From: Desulfovibrio piger
GTDB lineage: Bacteria > Desulfobacterota > Desulfovibrionia > Desulfovibrionales > Desulfovibrionaceae
Direction of reading: 5' to 3'
Length of the DNA: 64,000 nt
Assembly: GCF_900116045.1 (NCBI RefSeq)
Contig: NZ_LT630450.1
Location: 648,501 to 712,500 of the forward strand
The notes below the pieces were generated by a model that saw only the letters and a list, made by a program, of their open reading frames with translations, had not been told where the DNA came from and made no database searches. Made by a program: the position numbers and the translations under genes. Positions within the stretch are counted from its first letter, which is position 1; the number at the start of each line of letters is the position of its first letter. Of this stretch, positions 6,404-14,965 are shown piece after piece.

Positions 6404-6769
6404 GAGTCGAACCCCCGTCCGAGAACATTCCACGCAAAGCGTCTACAGGTTTAGGTCAGGAACAGATTTCACCACCCTGCTCGCCCCTGACCGGGCACAG
6501 GGCAGCAATCCCGCCGGTACAGATCTCGTGGAAACTCCCGGCAGGCGCCAAGCTCCACCAGCCTGATGCGATGTCGCCAGCCGGACGTATCAGGCGTCGG
6601 CCCGTCTGACGTGACCATCAATGTGGTCAGGTGCCTCGCTGTTTTTAGGCAGCGTAAGCGTAGTCGTAATCGTTGTTGGCAATTACTTTTGTGCCGCTTT
6701 TTACGAGGCCAGCGGCGCCTCGACCTGCAACTTTGGTTTCCACATCCCCGTCGAAACCAATGCGCCCCC
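6389..6769 (-). ncRNA. ssrA: tmRNA (ssrA)
   Basis: Transfer-messenger RNA for rescue of stalled ribosomes and tagging of their products. The 5' end (GGGGGCGCATTGGTTTCGAC) and the 3' end (GGGTTCGACTCCC, then GCCTCCACCA) pair as the tRNA-like acceptor. The tag frame at 6680-6645 reads ANNDYDYAYAA followed by TAA, with the resume codon GCC. The length of about 381 nt is normal. The 3' end is the attachment site of the island to its left. Confidence 0.95.
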
Positions 6770-6783
6770 AATTGGGAAGTACT

Positions 6784-6812
6784 ACTATAGGTTACAGCCC
6801 CCGCTTTGACAA
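6784..6812 (-). promoter_or_regulatory. ssrA promoter
   Basis: TTGTCA (6812-6807) and TATAGT (6789-6784) on the minus strand are separated by exactly 17 nt and lie 15 nt upstream of the mature 5' end, leaving a short leader for RNase P to remove. This is a good sigma-70-type promoter. Confidence 0.8.
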
Positions 6813-6918
6813 GCTGTTTTTTATGGTCTGTGCACGACAGGTGAAAAGGTTGCACAAAAAAACTCCAGACGCTACAACCAGCCCTCCTAGAAGGTTCTTC
6901 AACCCGCACGGAGGATGC

Positions 6919-8256
6919 ATGGCTCCTGCCACTCGAGATCTCTTTTCTTCACGACTGGGCGTCCTGGCGGCGACGCTGGGCTCCGCCGTCGGGCTCGGCA
7001 ATATCTGGAAATTCCCCTCACTGGTCGGCCAGAACGGCGGGGCCTCATTTCTTGTGGTCTATCTGCTGGCATCACTCTGCATCGGGCTGCCGCTGATGAT
7101 ATCGGACCTCAGCCTCGGCCGCGCCGGGCGCAGCAACGTCATCAGCATCTTCCAGAAGCTGGCCCCCCGCACCGGCTGGTGGCTGATAGGCCTTTCAGCC
7201 ATCATCAGCTGCCTGCTGATCCTGGGCTTTTATTCCGATGTGGCCGGCTGGGTCTTTGCCTATATCCTCAAATCCGCCACAGGCACCGTCTCATCGACGG
7301 ATCCGGCCGCGGCCCAGGCCAGCTTTTCCTCTTTGCTGAACGACGGGCCTGTGTCGCTGTTCTGGCAATGGCTCGTCCTGCTGCTGACGGGGGCCATCAT
7401 CATGCGCGGCGCCTCGGCTGGCATCGAAAAAGTGACACGTGTCCTGATGCCCGTCCTCTTCCTCCTGCTGGTAGGCGTCTGCATCCGCAGCCTGACCCTG
7501 CCGGGAGCCTCGGAAGGCTTGCGCTTCCTGTTCATGCCCCAGTGGGAACGGGTGGACGCTTCCGTCATCATGATGGCCATGGGACTGGCGTTTTTCAAGA
7601 TGTCCCTCGGCATGGGCTGCATGCTGACCTACGGCAGCTACTTCAAGGAAGACGTCAATATCCCGCTCATGGCCACCCGCGTCATGATCTGCGACCTGCT
7701 GGTCTCCCTGCTGGCCGGCATCGCCATCTTTCCCGCCGTCTTCAGTTTCGGCTTCCAGCCTGCCGAAGGACCTGCCCTGCTCTTTCTGACCATACCGGCC
7801 GTTTTCTCGTCCATGCCGGGCGGAACCTTCTTTGCAACGCTTTTCTTTATCCTGTCCGCCATCGCCGCCACGGGCGCCATACTTTCCCTGCTGGAAGTCC
7901 CTGTGGCCTGGCTCTCCGAGCGCTTTTCCCTGCCGCGGAGCAAGGCAGTGCCCATTCTGCTGGCCGGGCTCGTCCTGCTGGGCCTGCCGGCGACCCTCTC
8001 CACCGGTCCTGCGCTTCAGGATGTGAAACTGTTCGGCCTGACGTTCTTCGACCTGTACGATGCCCTGTCGTCCACCATCCTGATGCCGTTGAGCGGCATC
8101 GTGACGAGCCTGTTCGTGGGCTATTTCTGGGAAAAAGAGCAGATGCTCGCCGCCCTGGGGGGCGGGATGCCGGCCAGACTGGTGCGGACCCTGTGCCGTA
8201 CGGTGACGCCGGTGCTCATCACGCTGGTGCTGCTGCACGGTCTGAACATCATCTGA
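6919..8256 (+). CDS. Sodium:neurotransmitter symporter (NSS/SNF) family transporter, 445 aa
   Basis: An inner-membrane transporter that probably imports an amino acid with Na+. The first helix carries GSAVGLGNIWKFP and then NGGASFLVVYLL, the core substrate- and Na+-binding signature of bacterial NSS proteins such as LeuT and MhsT. About eleven hydrophobic segments follow, and the length is typical. The start is ATG 6919 with GGAGG 4 nt upstream; the upstream in-frame extension has no ribosome site and overlaps the ssrA promoter region. It is followed by a terminator and then by aspA on the other strand. Transported substrate cannot be read from sequence; an amino acid feeding catabolism is likely. 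Confidence 0.9.
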   Translation: MAPATRDLFSSRLGVLAATLGSAVGLGNIWKFPSLVGQNGGASFLVVYLLASLCIGLPLMISDLSLGRAGRSNVISIFQKLAPRTGWWLIGLSAIISCLLILGFYSDVAGWVFAYILKSATGTVSSTDPAAAQASFSSLLNDGPVSLFWQWLVLLLTGAIIMRGASAGIEKVTRVLMPVLFLLLVGVCIRSLTLPGASEGLRFLFMPQWERVDASVIMMAMGLAFFKMSLGMGCMLTYGSYFKEDVNIPLMATRVMICDLLVSLLAGIAIFPAVFSFGFQPAEGPALLFLTIPAVFSSMPGGTFFATLFFILSAIAATGAILSLLEVPVAWLSERFSLPRSKAVPILLAGLVLLGLPATLSTGPALQDVKLFGLTFFDLYDALSSTILMPLSGIVTSLFVGYFWEKEQMLAALGGGMPARLVRTLCRTVTPVLITLVLLHGLNII

Positions 8257-8383
8257 GGTGACGGATCAATCCTCTGCCGTTTGTTTCAGCACTGATCGCT
8301 GAGGATCGCTCTGGTCATCGCCCCCAGGGAGTGTTTCCCTGCATGCCCGGCTCCAGCCGCTCCCTCACCACAGCGCCACGCAA

Positions 8384-8407
8384 AAAGCCCGGCATGGGCC
8401 GGGCTTT
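8384..8407. terminator. Bidirectional terminator between the symporter and aspA
   Basis: AAAGCCCGGC/GCCGGGCTTT, a 10-bp stem with loop ATGG. The minus-strand reading ends in TTTTTG, so it mainly serves aspA; the plus reading ends in a weaker TTTCC. Confidence 0.75.
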
Positions 8408-8485
8408 CCTGCTTTCTGGTTTCCGGCTTCCACTGTCGCGTCAGCTGTCAGACAGGACGGCCCGGCAGACTGTTTATTCTTATTA

Positions 8486-9889
8486 TTAAAGCATCACTTC
8501 AAAAAAAGGATGGATCATATTTTCCGGCAGCAGCAGCTCATCCAGTTCTTTCCGTGTAAGCAACTGCTTTTCCAGAACAAGATCCATGATGGAACGCCCG
8601 CTTTCCAAGGCTTCTCTGGCGATGCCGGCCGACGTCTCATACCCGAGGCGGGTATTCAGGGCCGTAACGATCCCGATACTGTTCTCCACCAGCTGACGAC
8701 AGCGGTCAGCATTGGCCGTGATCCCCGCGACACAGCGTTCCTGCAGGGTGCTGAATGCCCTGGCCAGCCTGCGGATCCCTGTAAAAAGCGTGAAGGCGAT
8801 GATGGGCTCCATCACATTCAGTTCCAGCTGCCCGGCCTCGGCGGCCAGGGTGATGGTCACGTCCTTGCCGATGATGTCGAAAGCCACCTGATTGACGACC
8901 TCGGGGATCACAGGGTTGACCTTGCCCGGCATGATGGAAGAACCAGGCTGCATCCGCGGCAGGTTGATCTCGTGGAAGCCTGTGCGAGGACCAGAAGACA
9001 GCAAGCGCAAATCATTGCAAATTTTTGAGATTTTTATGGCTACCCTTTTCAGGACACCGGATGTCTGCACATAGGCGCCGGTATCCCACGTTGCCTCCAC
9101 CAGGTTGGTGGAGAGCCTGACAGGGATATCACTGGTCTCGGCCAGGCGGACGACCGCAAGCTGCGCATAGCCCTGGGGCGAATTGATGCCTGTCCCGATG
9201 GCTGTGGCACCCAGATTGACCTCCAGCAGCAGCTTCTGCGCGTCATGGATGCGCTGGATATCTTCTCCTATGGTCGTGGCATAACTGCCGAATTCCTGTC
9301 CCAGGGTCATGGGCACAGCATCCTGGAGCTGTGTGCGTCCCATCTTGACGATGTGGGAAAACTCCACGCTCTTGGCCGCAAAGCCCTTTTGCAGGGGAAG
9401 CATATGCTCCACAAGGTAATCCAGCAGCCGGAACAGGGCCAGCCGCAAGGCTGTAGGATAGACATCGTTGGTCGACTGCGAGCAGTTGACGTGATTGTTG
9501 GGATGGCAATACTCGTAGGCCCCCTTGGGATGCCCCATGATCTCCAGTGCCAGATTGGCGATGACTTCGTTGGCATTCATGTTCGTGGACGTGCCGGCCC
9601 CGCCCTGGATGCAGTCCACAGGGAACTGGTCGAGCATGTTCCCGGCCAGGATGTGATCACAGGCGGCACAGATGGCGATGCCGATATCCCGGGGCAATAC
9701 CTGCAATTCCATATTGGCCAGGGCACAGGCTTTCTTGACACAGGCCAGGGCCCAGATCATTTCCGGAAACTGGGAAAGCGGCGTCCCGGAGATATGGAAA
9801 TTGTTCATGGCCCGCAGGGTCTGCACGCCATAGTACACCGAATCGTCTATGGTCAATTCTCCCAGAAAATCATGCTCCAGCCGGCTCAT
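8486..9889 (-). CDS. aspA: Aspartate ammonia-lyase, 467 aa
   Basis: Converts L-aspartate to fumarate and ammonia; in a sulfate reducer the fumarate can serve as electron acceptor or carbon source. The fumarase/aspartase superfamily signature GSSIMPGKVNP is present. GTSTNMNANEVIANLALE matches aspartases rather than fumarase C (which has TQTNMNVNEVI-type sequence). The length is normal. The start is ATG 9889 with AGGAGG directly upstream; an ATG-less extension to 9922 was discarded. It is convergent with the symporter gene, which could supply its amino-acid substrate, although no operon links them. Confidence 0.92.
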   Translation of the reverse strand: MSRLEHDFLGELTIDDSVYYGVQTLRAMNNFHISGTPLSQFPEMIWALACVKKACALANMELQVLPRDIGIAICAACDHILAGNMLDQFPVDCIQGGAGTSTNMNANEVIANLALEIMGHPKGAYEYCHPNNHVNCSQSTNDVYPTALRLALFRLLDYLVEHMLPLQKGFAAKSVEFSHIVKMGRTQLQDAVPMTLGQEFGSYATTIGEDIQRIHDAQKLLLEVNLGATAIGTGINSPQGYAQLAVVRLAETSDIPVRLSTNLVEATWDTGAYVQTSGVLKRVAIKISKICNDLRLLSSGPRTGFHEINLPRMQPGSSIMPGKVNPVIPEVVNQVAFDIIGKDVTITLAAEAGQLELNVMEPIIAFTLFTGIRRLARAFSTLQERCVAGITANADRCRQLVENSIGIVTALNTRLGYETSAGIAREALESGRSIMDLVLEKQLLTRKELDELLLPENMIHPFFEVML

Positions 9890-10076
9890 GGGACCTCCTG
9901 TGGCTATACCGAAAAAGACCACGCCACGCAGCGCGGATACCGGGATCCTGATTCAAAGCCTACCGGGATGCCGGAGCAAAGTCCACTGCTCCCCTCCGCG
10001 CAGCTCTTGCCAGCGGCAGCAACGCGCTGTAGGTTCGCCAGAGAAGAAAATCTCGGAAGATACAGGAGAAAGCAGC

Positions 10077-10589
10077 ATGATATTCTTTTGCAGAAAGACC
10101 TCCACAGCCGACGGCAGGACACGCTGGTCCGTGTGCGTACCGACCCTGATGGGATTCACCACCATCGCCTGGTTCTACTCGGAATCCCTGGCGGACAATT
10201 TCATCCGTCATCTGGAAAGCAATGAAGAAGACCGCCATCTGGCCAGCCTTGATGCCTGGCGTGAATTCCAGTTCCGCCTGGACTTCATCTGGAGCGAAAA
10301 ACTCCAGCAGGAGCGGGGTCTGCTGGAAAACCACTGGCAGGATATCCAGAAGGTCCTGGAAGCATACAATCAGCGCATTCGTGCGCTGCTGCACGATACG
10401 GCCAGCTATCACAGCGAAGCCTTCACGGCCATCTGGAATGAAAGCTTCCAGGAATTGGGGGCCATCCCCGGGCTGGAGAAACTGGCCCAGACCCTGCATC
10501 AGCAAAGCCGTGTCCTCCACAGCCTCAAGACGGAGATCTCTGCCCGGGTGCAGCCGGTCATGCCTGCAACGCCGCAACGTCTGAACTGA
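10077..10589 (+). CDS. Hypothetical membrane-anchored protein, 170 aa
   Basis: Not recognised. An N-terminal hydrophobic stretch (VCVPTLMGFTTIAWFYS, residues about 19-35) would anchor it. The remainder is helical and rich in Glu, Gln and Leu, with a coiled-coil feel (ENHWQDIQKVLEAYNQRIRALL). The start ATG 10077 has AGGAG 9-13 nt upstream; a longer frame from 9849 runs through the aspA promoter region and lacks a ribosome site. It is divergent from aspA and ends at a strong terminator. Function unknown. Confidence 0.6.
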   Translation: MIFFCRKTSTADGRTRWSVCVPTLMGFTTIAWFYSESLADNFIRHLESNEEDRHLASLDAWREFQFRLDFIWSEKLQQERGLLENHWQDIQKVLEAYNQRIRALLHDTASYHSEAFTAIWNESFQELGAIPGLEKLAQTLHQQSRVLHSLKTEISARVQPVMPATPQRLN

Positions 10590-10605
10590 TCCTTTCCTCT
10601 ATGCA

Positions 10606-10637
10606 AAAGGGCACACCGATGGTGTGCCCTTTTTTTA
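10606..10637 (+). terminator. Terminator of the hypothetical gene
   Basis: A 12-bp perfect stem AAAGGGCACACC/GGTGTGCCCTTT with loop GAT, followed by TTTT. Confidence 0.9.
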
Positions 10638-10835
10638 TTCATCGACAAAAAATACACCGCGTCAAATTTCGATTTAAGACGCTAAAAAATTTTTTCCGAC
10701 CCTTGACTCACAAAAAGCGTTCTTTTGCTCTCAGAGGAAATACGCGCCTTTTTCTGTTGTGGGCGCTCCTGACCCTTTTCCAGACCCGCCCGCTCCTGCG
10801 CTGACAGACCACAGGGACGCACCAGGGCCCATGAA
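10638..10835. other. Non-coding stretch with an AT-rich motif shared with the island
   Basis: GCGTC and GACGC (10661-10684) enclose CAAATTTCGATTTAA, followed by TAAAAAATTTTTT. A similar arrangement occurs at 1278-1322. The rest of the stretch has no gene or strong structure that I can support. Confidence 0.35.
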
Positions 10836-10950
10836 TCAGAACCACCCGCAAAGCGGGTGGTTTGCTCTGGCCCTATAAGGGCCTATTACCGGCTGCGCCT
10901 AAAGACGCTGGCTTTCACGTTGTTCAAGCCCAGTGCCCTTGCCGCCTTGA

Positions 10951-11406
10951 CTACCCCTTAAAGGGGTCTTGATATTCGCGTGATGTCAGCTTGTCTCTTA
11001 TAATATCGTGGCGTTCCTGATCCTGGATATACTTTTTAATCGTTGCCTCATTAAGCCCCACCGTACTGACATAATATCCTTCGGCCCAAAATTTTCTGTT
11101 GCCGAACTTATACTTAAGGTTTGCGTGTTTATCGAATATCATCAACGAACTTTTCCCTTTCAGGTAGCCCATGAAATTTGCCACACTGATTTTAGGAGGT
11201 ATGGACACCAGCATGTGGACATGATCCGGCATCAGATGCCCTTCCAGAATCTCAACCCCTTTATATTTGCAGAGACATTGCAAAATTTCTTTTATACTTT
11301 CACGAAGCTGTGCGAAGATTATTTTCCTTCTATATTTTGGAGTAAAGACGATATGATACTTGCACAACAACTTCGTATGTGCTAAACTATGAGCCTGAGT
11401 TTTCAT
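10951..11406 (-). CDS. tnpA: IS200-type transposase TnpA, 151 aa
   Basis: A single-strand HUH transposase. KYHIVFTPKYRRKI is the usual start, MPDHVHMLVSIPPK holds the HUH metal-binding motif, and IKKYIQDQ carries the catalytic tyrosine. The length is full and no stop or frameshift is present, so it is probably active and could also act on the broken copy at 5.5-6.0 kb. The C-terminus is encoded within a CCCCTT/AAGGGG hairpin. Translation is probably limited by the fold-back leader upstream. Confidence 0.92.
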   Translation of the reverse strand: MKTQAHSLAHTKLLCKYHIVFTPKYRRKIIFAQLRESIKEILQCLCKYKGVEILEGHLMPDHVHMLVSIPPKISVANFMGYLKGKSSLMIFDKHANLKYKFGNRKFWAEGYYVSTVGLNEATIKKYIQDQERHDIIRDKLTSREYQDPFKG

Positions 11407-11407
11407 A

Positions 11408-11477
11408 ACAAAAACACCTTTCCGTTAAAGTTGCGATGGGCTTGAACAACTTCATCGTATCGGAAAGGTGTTTTTGT
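11408..11477 (-). promoter_or_regulatory. Fold-back leader of the intact tnpA
   Basis: The arms 11408-11424 and 11461-11477 are exact 17-bp complements. The arm next to the start codon contains the Shine-Dalgarno GGAAAGG, which would be buried in the stem of the mRNA. Confidence 0.65.
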
Positions 11478-11526
11478 GTGTATAACGTATTGTCTCCACC
11501 CGCATAGCGGGTGGTTTTTTGTTTCG

Positions 11527-11557
11527 CGCCTGTCAGGCGCTCAACAGGCTAAAGCCC
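11527..11557. repeat. Dispersed 31-bp repeat, copy 1
   Basis: Matches the complement of 63081-63111 at 29 of 31 positions (core GCTCAACAGGCTAAAGCCC). In both places the repeat is followed 10-14 nt later by a GC-rich hairpin next to a gene end, so it may belong to a mobile terminator-like module. Confidence 0.5.
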
Positions 11558-11570
11558 ATAAAGCAAAAAA

Positions 11571-11590
11571 GGCCACCCGCAAAGGTGGCC
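11571..11590 (-). terminator. Terminator of the DUF533 gene
   Basis: GGCCACC/GGTGGCC with a 6-nt loop; the minus-strand reading continues TTTTTTGC. It lies just beyond the DUF533 stop codon. Confidence 0.75.
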
Positions 11591-11614
11591 TTGGGTCATC
11601 CCCCACTGAAGAAG

Positions 11615-12307
11615 CTAGCCGGCATGCGCGGCCAGCTGGGCCTTGGCCTGACGGGCCTCTTCCTCCAGCTGTCCCTTGCGGGCCTCGGAGATCTTCAGGG
11701 CCGCGGCAAGGGCATCAAGGTAACTGCGCTCCATGAAATGGTCGATGTCCACGATCATGCATGACAGGCGGTACAGGTCTTCCCCCTGCTCTGCGGACCG
11801 GATCTCCGCAGCCAGAGCAGCAGGATCGATGGGGGCATTCAGCAGCTGCCCCAGCAGGGCATTGGTATCCTGGCCGGGGGCCATCTGCGCGACGACCTTG
11901 CTGATACGGTCCTGTTCCGTCGCATCGATGTGCCCGTCCGCCCGTGCGGCGAACACCATGGCGCGCAGCAGGAGCCGGGCCGTAGGATCAAGCTCCGCAG
12001 AAGCCACAGCCGCCACCGGCTGCTGGACAGGAGCCGATGCCGCAGGCTGGTTTTCTTTCTGGGCCTGCGACCACTTCTGGTAAAAATTCCAGGCTACCGC
12101 ACCCGCACCGACCAGGGCGGCGTTCTGCAATGCTCCCTTGGACATGAAGGATCCCAGCAGCGCCCCCAGGGCACCAGCACCCATCAGGCCACCAACACCA
12201 CCGGGCGCGGCCTTGCTCAGACCGGAAGCCTGTTCTTTGGCCGTATCCATAAGAGAACCAAGCGTCTCACCAATATTCTTTTTATTGAAGATGTCGAAAA
12301 GGGACAT
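11615..12307 (-). CDS. DUF533 (YebE-like) protein, 230 aa
   Basis: The N-terminus MSLFDIFNKKNIGETL is followed by a Gly/Ala-rich hydrophobic segment (GGLMGAGALGALLGSFMSKG, residues about 38-58), then AALVGAGAVAWNFYQKW. The C-terminal 120 residues (LLLRAMVFAARADGHIDATEQDRI) form a TerB-like helical domain. This order is that of the DUF533/YebE family, thought to be inner-membrane associated and of unknown function. The ribosome site GAGAGG lies 6 nt before the start. The gene is monocistronic. Confidence 0.8.
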   Translation of the reverse strand: MSLFDIFNKKNIGETLGSLMDTAKEQASGLSKAAPGGVGGLMGAGALGALLGSFMSKGALQNAALVGAGAVAWNFYQKWSQAQKENQPAASAPVQQPVAAVASAELDPTARLLLRAMVFAARADGHIDATEQDRISKVVAQMAPGQDTNALLGQLLNAPIDPAALAAEIRSAEQGEDLYRLSCMIVDIDHFMERSYLDALAAALKISEARKGQLEEEARQAKAQLAAHAG

Positions 12308-12674
12308 ATATACCTCTCATGTTGGTATCCGGCACAGGGGTATTTTCCCGATATTCCCTGTGCGTGAACAGCGTGTGTCGGAGTACAGATAAGGTCAGGC
12401 AGCAAGAAGTCAAGAGGGATGGCCCCTGCCCTGCTTGCCGGTGGTCTTTTCCTTTCTCCATGCAGCCAAACCTTCCTTGCCAGGCACAATACCGTGACAG
12501 GCATGAAAGCCGTGGGCCAGCGACCGAGCCACGCCGTATCCGTATTTTTTCTCCTGCTTTCATACTATTGGAGTTACATACAATCGTCACACAACAGACA
12601 CGCTCACGTTCCTTTTTTTGTCTAGTGTGGCTTCTGTAAAGGCAAGGCTTTCTTTCACTCCAAGGAGAAAGATC
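12308..12674. other. Intergenic region, nothing recognised beyond promoters
   Basis: Divergent promoters for the DUF533 gene and the small CxxC gene must lie here, but no confident -35/-10 pair is visible. Open frames crossing it lack ribosome sites. Confidence 0.35.
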
Positions 12675-12863
12675 ATGACCAAGAGAAAACAGCCTCCCAT
12701 CGAATGCCGCTTGCGCCCCAACTATACGAAAAAATGCATCGCCTGCGGACACGGCCCGGTGGTTGATGTCTATACGCGAGATGGCCATTTCGTAAACAGC
12801 ACGGCCATGTGCGGGGCGTGCAGCTTCGGCAAGGAAAAATACGCCGACCCTGAAAACTGGTAG
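12675..12863 (+). CDS. Small CxxC protein with possible zinc site, 62 aa
   Basis: Not a family I can name. Two Cys pairs, KKCIACGHGP and MCGACSFGKEKY, are spaced about 26 residues apart, as in a zinc ribbon. The N-terminus is basic (MTKRKQPPIECRLRP). The start ATG 12675 has AAGGAGA at a good distance. The gene ends about 45 nt before a hairpin terminator and has no operon partner. A metal-binding or nucleic-acid-binding role is only a guess. Confidence 0.6.
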   Translation: MTKRKQPPIECRLRPNYTKKCIACGHGPVVDVYTRDGHFVNSTAMCGACSFGKEKYADPENW

Positions 12864-12907
12864 CCGACACTGTTGGAACTCCCCAATCCCTTCCTTCCCC
12901 CAGCAGG

Positions 12908-12942
12908 AAAGACGCCATGACAAATACTGTCACGGCGTCTTT
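12908..12942. terminator. Bidirectional terminator
   Basis: AAAGACGCC, one mismatch, TGACA, loop AATAC, then TGTCA and GGCGTCTTT. It lies between the convergent small CxxC gene and the reductase operon and can serve both. Confidence 0.75.
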
Positions 12943-13018
12943 CATCCATGTCGCACAAATCCATACTAAATTCGATAATTACGACATGTTGCCATATATA
13001 TACCCCTGACAGGCCGCC

Positions 13019-14149
13019 TCAGGACAGCATCTCCAGAAAGGCTTCCAGCCGGACCTTGAGCTGTTCCGTATCCGCACCGGAATAATCCGTCACCACCTGC
13101 AGGAAGGGCAAGCCCAGCTCTTCGCGCACGAATTTTTTGACGCTCCAGGATTCGACATCGTACGGCTGACACCCCTGCCATGTCAGATCGACCACGGCAT
13201 CCACGGCAAAGTCCCGGGCCAGGTCCCGCAGGACACTGTAGCGGTGGGGGTTGGGCGACATGACGGCACAATGCATGTCCAGATAGCGGCGGGCCAGGAC
13301 ATCCAGGGCATCCCCCTCCTCTGCCATGTCCAGCAGGACTTTCTTGTAACAGGTGCAGTTGTCGATACAGACCACGCTGGCGCCGCATTCTTCCAGCAAT
13401 TGCACCACCTTGTGCGATCCCATGCCTGTGGGGACGCCTGTCAGCAGGATGCGGGGCGCATCAGCAGCCACGGCCGCCGGGGCATCCTGCAATTCCGCAT
13501 GGATAGCCTCCAGCAGCCGGATGGCCTGCTCATAGTCCGGCATGAATGAGGCCCGGAAGCAAATATCCAGCAGATCAAGCCCCCGCAAGGGCGACGGACG
13601 GCGGCGGGCCAGATCCAGCACCTTTTTCAGGGCCTGCCGCAGGCGGGAGGTCAGATCCATGGCAGCCCGCAGCTTTTCTTCCGTTATACGGACGCCAAAG
13701 TCCTCTTCCAGGCGCGCCACCAGCAGGGCGTACTGCTCACGCCAGTAGGCATGGGCGCGCTCGTCCTGGATCTGCGGCAGCTGCAGGACCATCACGGGCT
13801 TGTAGGCAGCCAGCAACTCATACATCTTTTTTTTGCCATCACAGGTGGCATCCGCCACCACGATGTCCGAAGCTGCCAGATAGGGGCAGCTGTCCTGCAG
13901 GGCAAAGCCGAAGCTGCTCTTGATCAGGGGGCACAGACAACGCGGCAGGACCTCTTCCGCCACAGGGATGGAGTCCTGCTTCGTGCCGCACAAAGAGACC
14001 GGCACGGCATCCGCCGCAAGGGCGATCTCCAGCGGTGAATAGATGCAGAACTGCCCCACGACCTTGCGGCCTTTTTCCCTGGCTTCCTGCAGGGCCAGCA
14101 CATTACGGCTGGTCACATCCCGAAAATGTTCAAGACTGGCATATGTCAT
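13019..14149 (-). CDS. Double-cubane-cluster-type reductase (2-hydroxyacyl-CoA dehydratase D/HgdB family), 376 aa
   Basis: A cytoplasmic Fe-S reductase of the HgdB/BcrC superfamily. Cysteines in QFCIYSPLE, CLCPLIKSSFGF, DSCPYLAASDIVVADATCDGKKK and NCTCYKK match members that form a homodimer with a double-cubane [8Fe-9S] cluster. Only one dehydratase-type subunit and one activator are encoded, as for double-cubane proteins rather than true two-subunit hydroxyacyl-CoA dehydratases. Known relatives use ATP-driven electron transfer to reduce small substrates; the physiological substrate is unknown. GGGAG precedes ATG 14149. It is the last gene of an operon with an SsuABC-like importer. Confidence 0.8.
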   Translation of the reverse strand: MTYASLEHFRDVTSRNVLALQEAREKGRKVVGQFCIYSPLEIALAADAVPVSLCGTKQDSIPVAEEVLPRCLCPLIKSSFGFALQDSCPYLAASDIVVADATCDGKKKMYELLAAYKPVMVLQLPQIQDERAHAYWREQYALLVARLEEDFGVRITEEKLRAAMDLTSRLRQALKKVLDLARRRPSPLRGLDLLDICFRASFMPDYEQAIRLLEAIHAELQDAPAAVAADAPRILLTGVPTGMGSHKVVQLLEECGASVVCIDNCTCYKKVLLDMAEEGDALDVLARRYLDMHCAVMSPNPHRYSVLRDLARDFAVDAVVDLTWQGCQPYDVESWSVKKFVREELGLPFLQVVTDYSGADTEQLKVRLEAFLEMLS

Positions 14150-14200
14150 CGTGATTCTCCCATGCGCCCCGGCGCCTTGCCGGTGTACGCCGTTACGTTG

Positions 14201-14965
14201 TCAGCGGGCCGCCACAAGGGCCGCTCCCAAAGCCCCCACGGTCTGGGGATCGTCAGGTACATTGACCGGAACGCCCAGTTCTGCCGCAAGCAGCCGGCTG
14301 AATGCCGGACTTGTGGCCAGGCCTCCGGTAAAGGTGCATTCCCGCCTCAGCGGGACACGCGCGGCCAGCCCCCGCATACGGCGTGCTATGGACAGGAACA
14401 CCCCCGCAGCGATATCGGCCGGTGCTGTTCCCTGCGCCAGCAGCCCGATGATCTCGGTCTCGGCAAACACAGCGCACATGCTGGAGATGGATACGGGCTT
14501 GCCCGCGGCGGCGGCCAGTCCCAGTTCCGGCAGCTCCATGCCCAGGATACCGGACACGACCTGCAAGAAACGTCCTGTCCCGGCCGCGCATTTGTCGTTC
14601 ATGACAAAATCCTGCACGGCGCCGTCTTCCACGGCGATGACCTTGCTGTCCTGTCCGCCGATGTCCAGTACCACCCCTGTGGCGGGAAAAAGCCAGGAGG
14701 CACCGCGCGCATGGCAGGAGATCTCGGTCACGACCTTGTCGGCAAAGGGCAAGGCCACACGGCCGTAACCTGTGCCGACCACACGCCGCAGGGCCGCCGT
14801 TTCCACTCCCGCAGCGCGGCAGGCGGCCTGCATCACCTGTTCCCCGGCTTCACGGCTGTTCCAGCCGGTGGGCAGGACGGCCCGTCCAAGAACGATCTTT
14901 TTTTCCTCGTCCAGCACTACGGCCTTGGCGGCCACAGAGCCCACGTCTATACCAGCTACCGGCAT
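14201..14965 (-). CDS. BadF/HgdC-type ATPase activator of the reductase, 254 aa
   Basis: An ASKHA-fold ATPase that injects electrons at low potential into the partner reductase. It has the nucleotide-binding GIDVGSVAAKAVV and DIGGQDSK motifs, plus the two Cys motifs NDKCAAGTGRFLQ and SSMCAVFAETE that bind one [4Fe-4S] cluster between two subunits. The length is typical of HgdC and YjiL. The start overlaps the end of the importer ATPase gene by 10 bp, which ties transport and reduction into one operon. The reductase gene follows after 51 nt. Confidence 0.9.
   Translation of the reverse strand: MPVAGIDVGSVAAKAVVLDEEKKIVLGRAVLPTGWNSREAGEQVMQAACRAAGVETAALRRVVGTGYGRVALPFADKVVTEISCHARGASWLFPATGVVLDIGGQDSKVIAVEDGAVQDFVMNDKCAAGTGRFLQVVSGILGMELPELGLAAAAGKPVSISSMCAVFAETEIIGLLAQGTAPADIAAGVFLSIARRMRGLAARVPLRRECTFTGGLATSPAFSRLLAAELGVPVNVPDDPQTVGALGAALVAAR

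Larger units (their letters stand above)
10841..11515 (-). mobile_element. Intact IS200-type insertion sequence
   Basis: A single tnpA on the minus strand lies between two similar hairpins: AACCACCCGC-AAA-GCGGGTGGTT (from about 10839) and CACCCGC-ATA-GCGGGTG (about 11498-11514). A 14-bp inverted repeat TGGGCTTGAACAAC (11437-11450) pairs with 10919-10932. There is no tnpB. The outer cleavage points cannot be set by eye. It sits between two host transcription units and interrupts no recognisable gene. Confidence 0.65.

Noticed and set aside
5928..6437. 169-codon minus frame at the right island end (WGYIWGYIYQ repeat), considered as integrase remnant
   Set aside because: The repeat comes from the arm-site motif itself; no Arg-His-Arg-Tyr residues and no ribosome site. 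It also runs into ssrA.
10601..10804. 67-codon plus frame starting in the terminator at 10606
   Set aside because: The start codon lies in the left arm of a strong terminator and no ribosome site is present.
13019..14149. True 2-hydroxyacyl-CoA dehydratase
   Set aside because: Only one dehydratase-type subunit is encoded; true enzymes need two different ones. The single-subunit layout fits double-cubane reductases.
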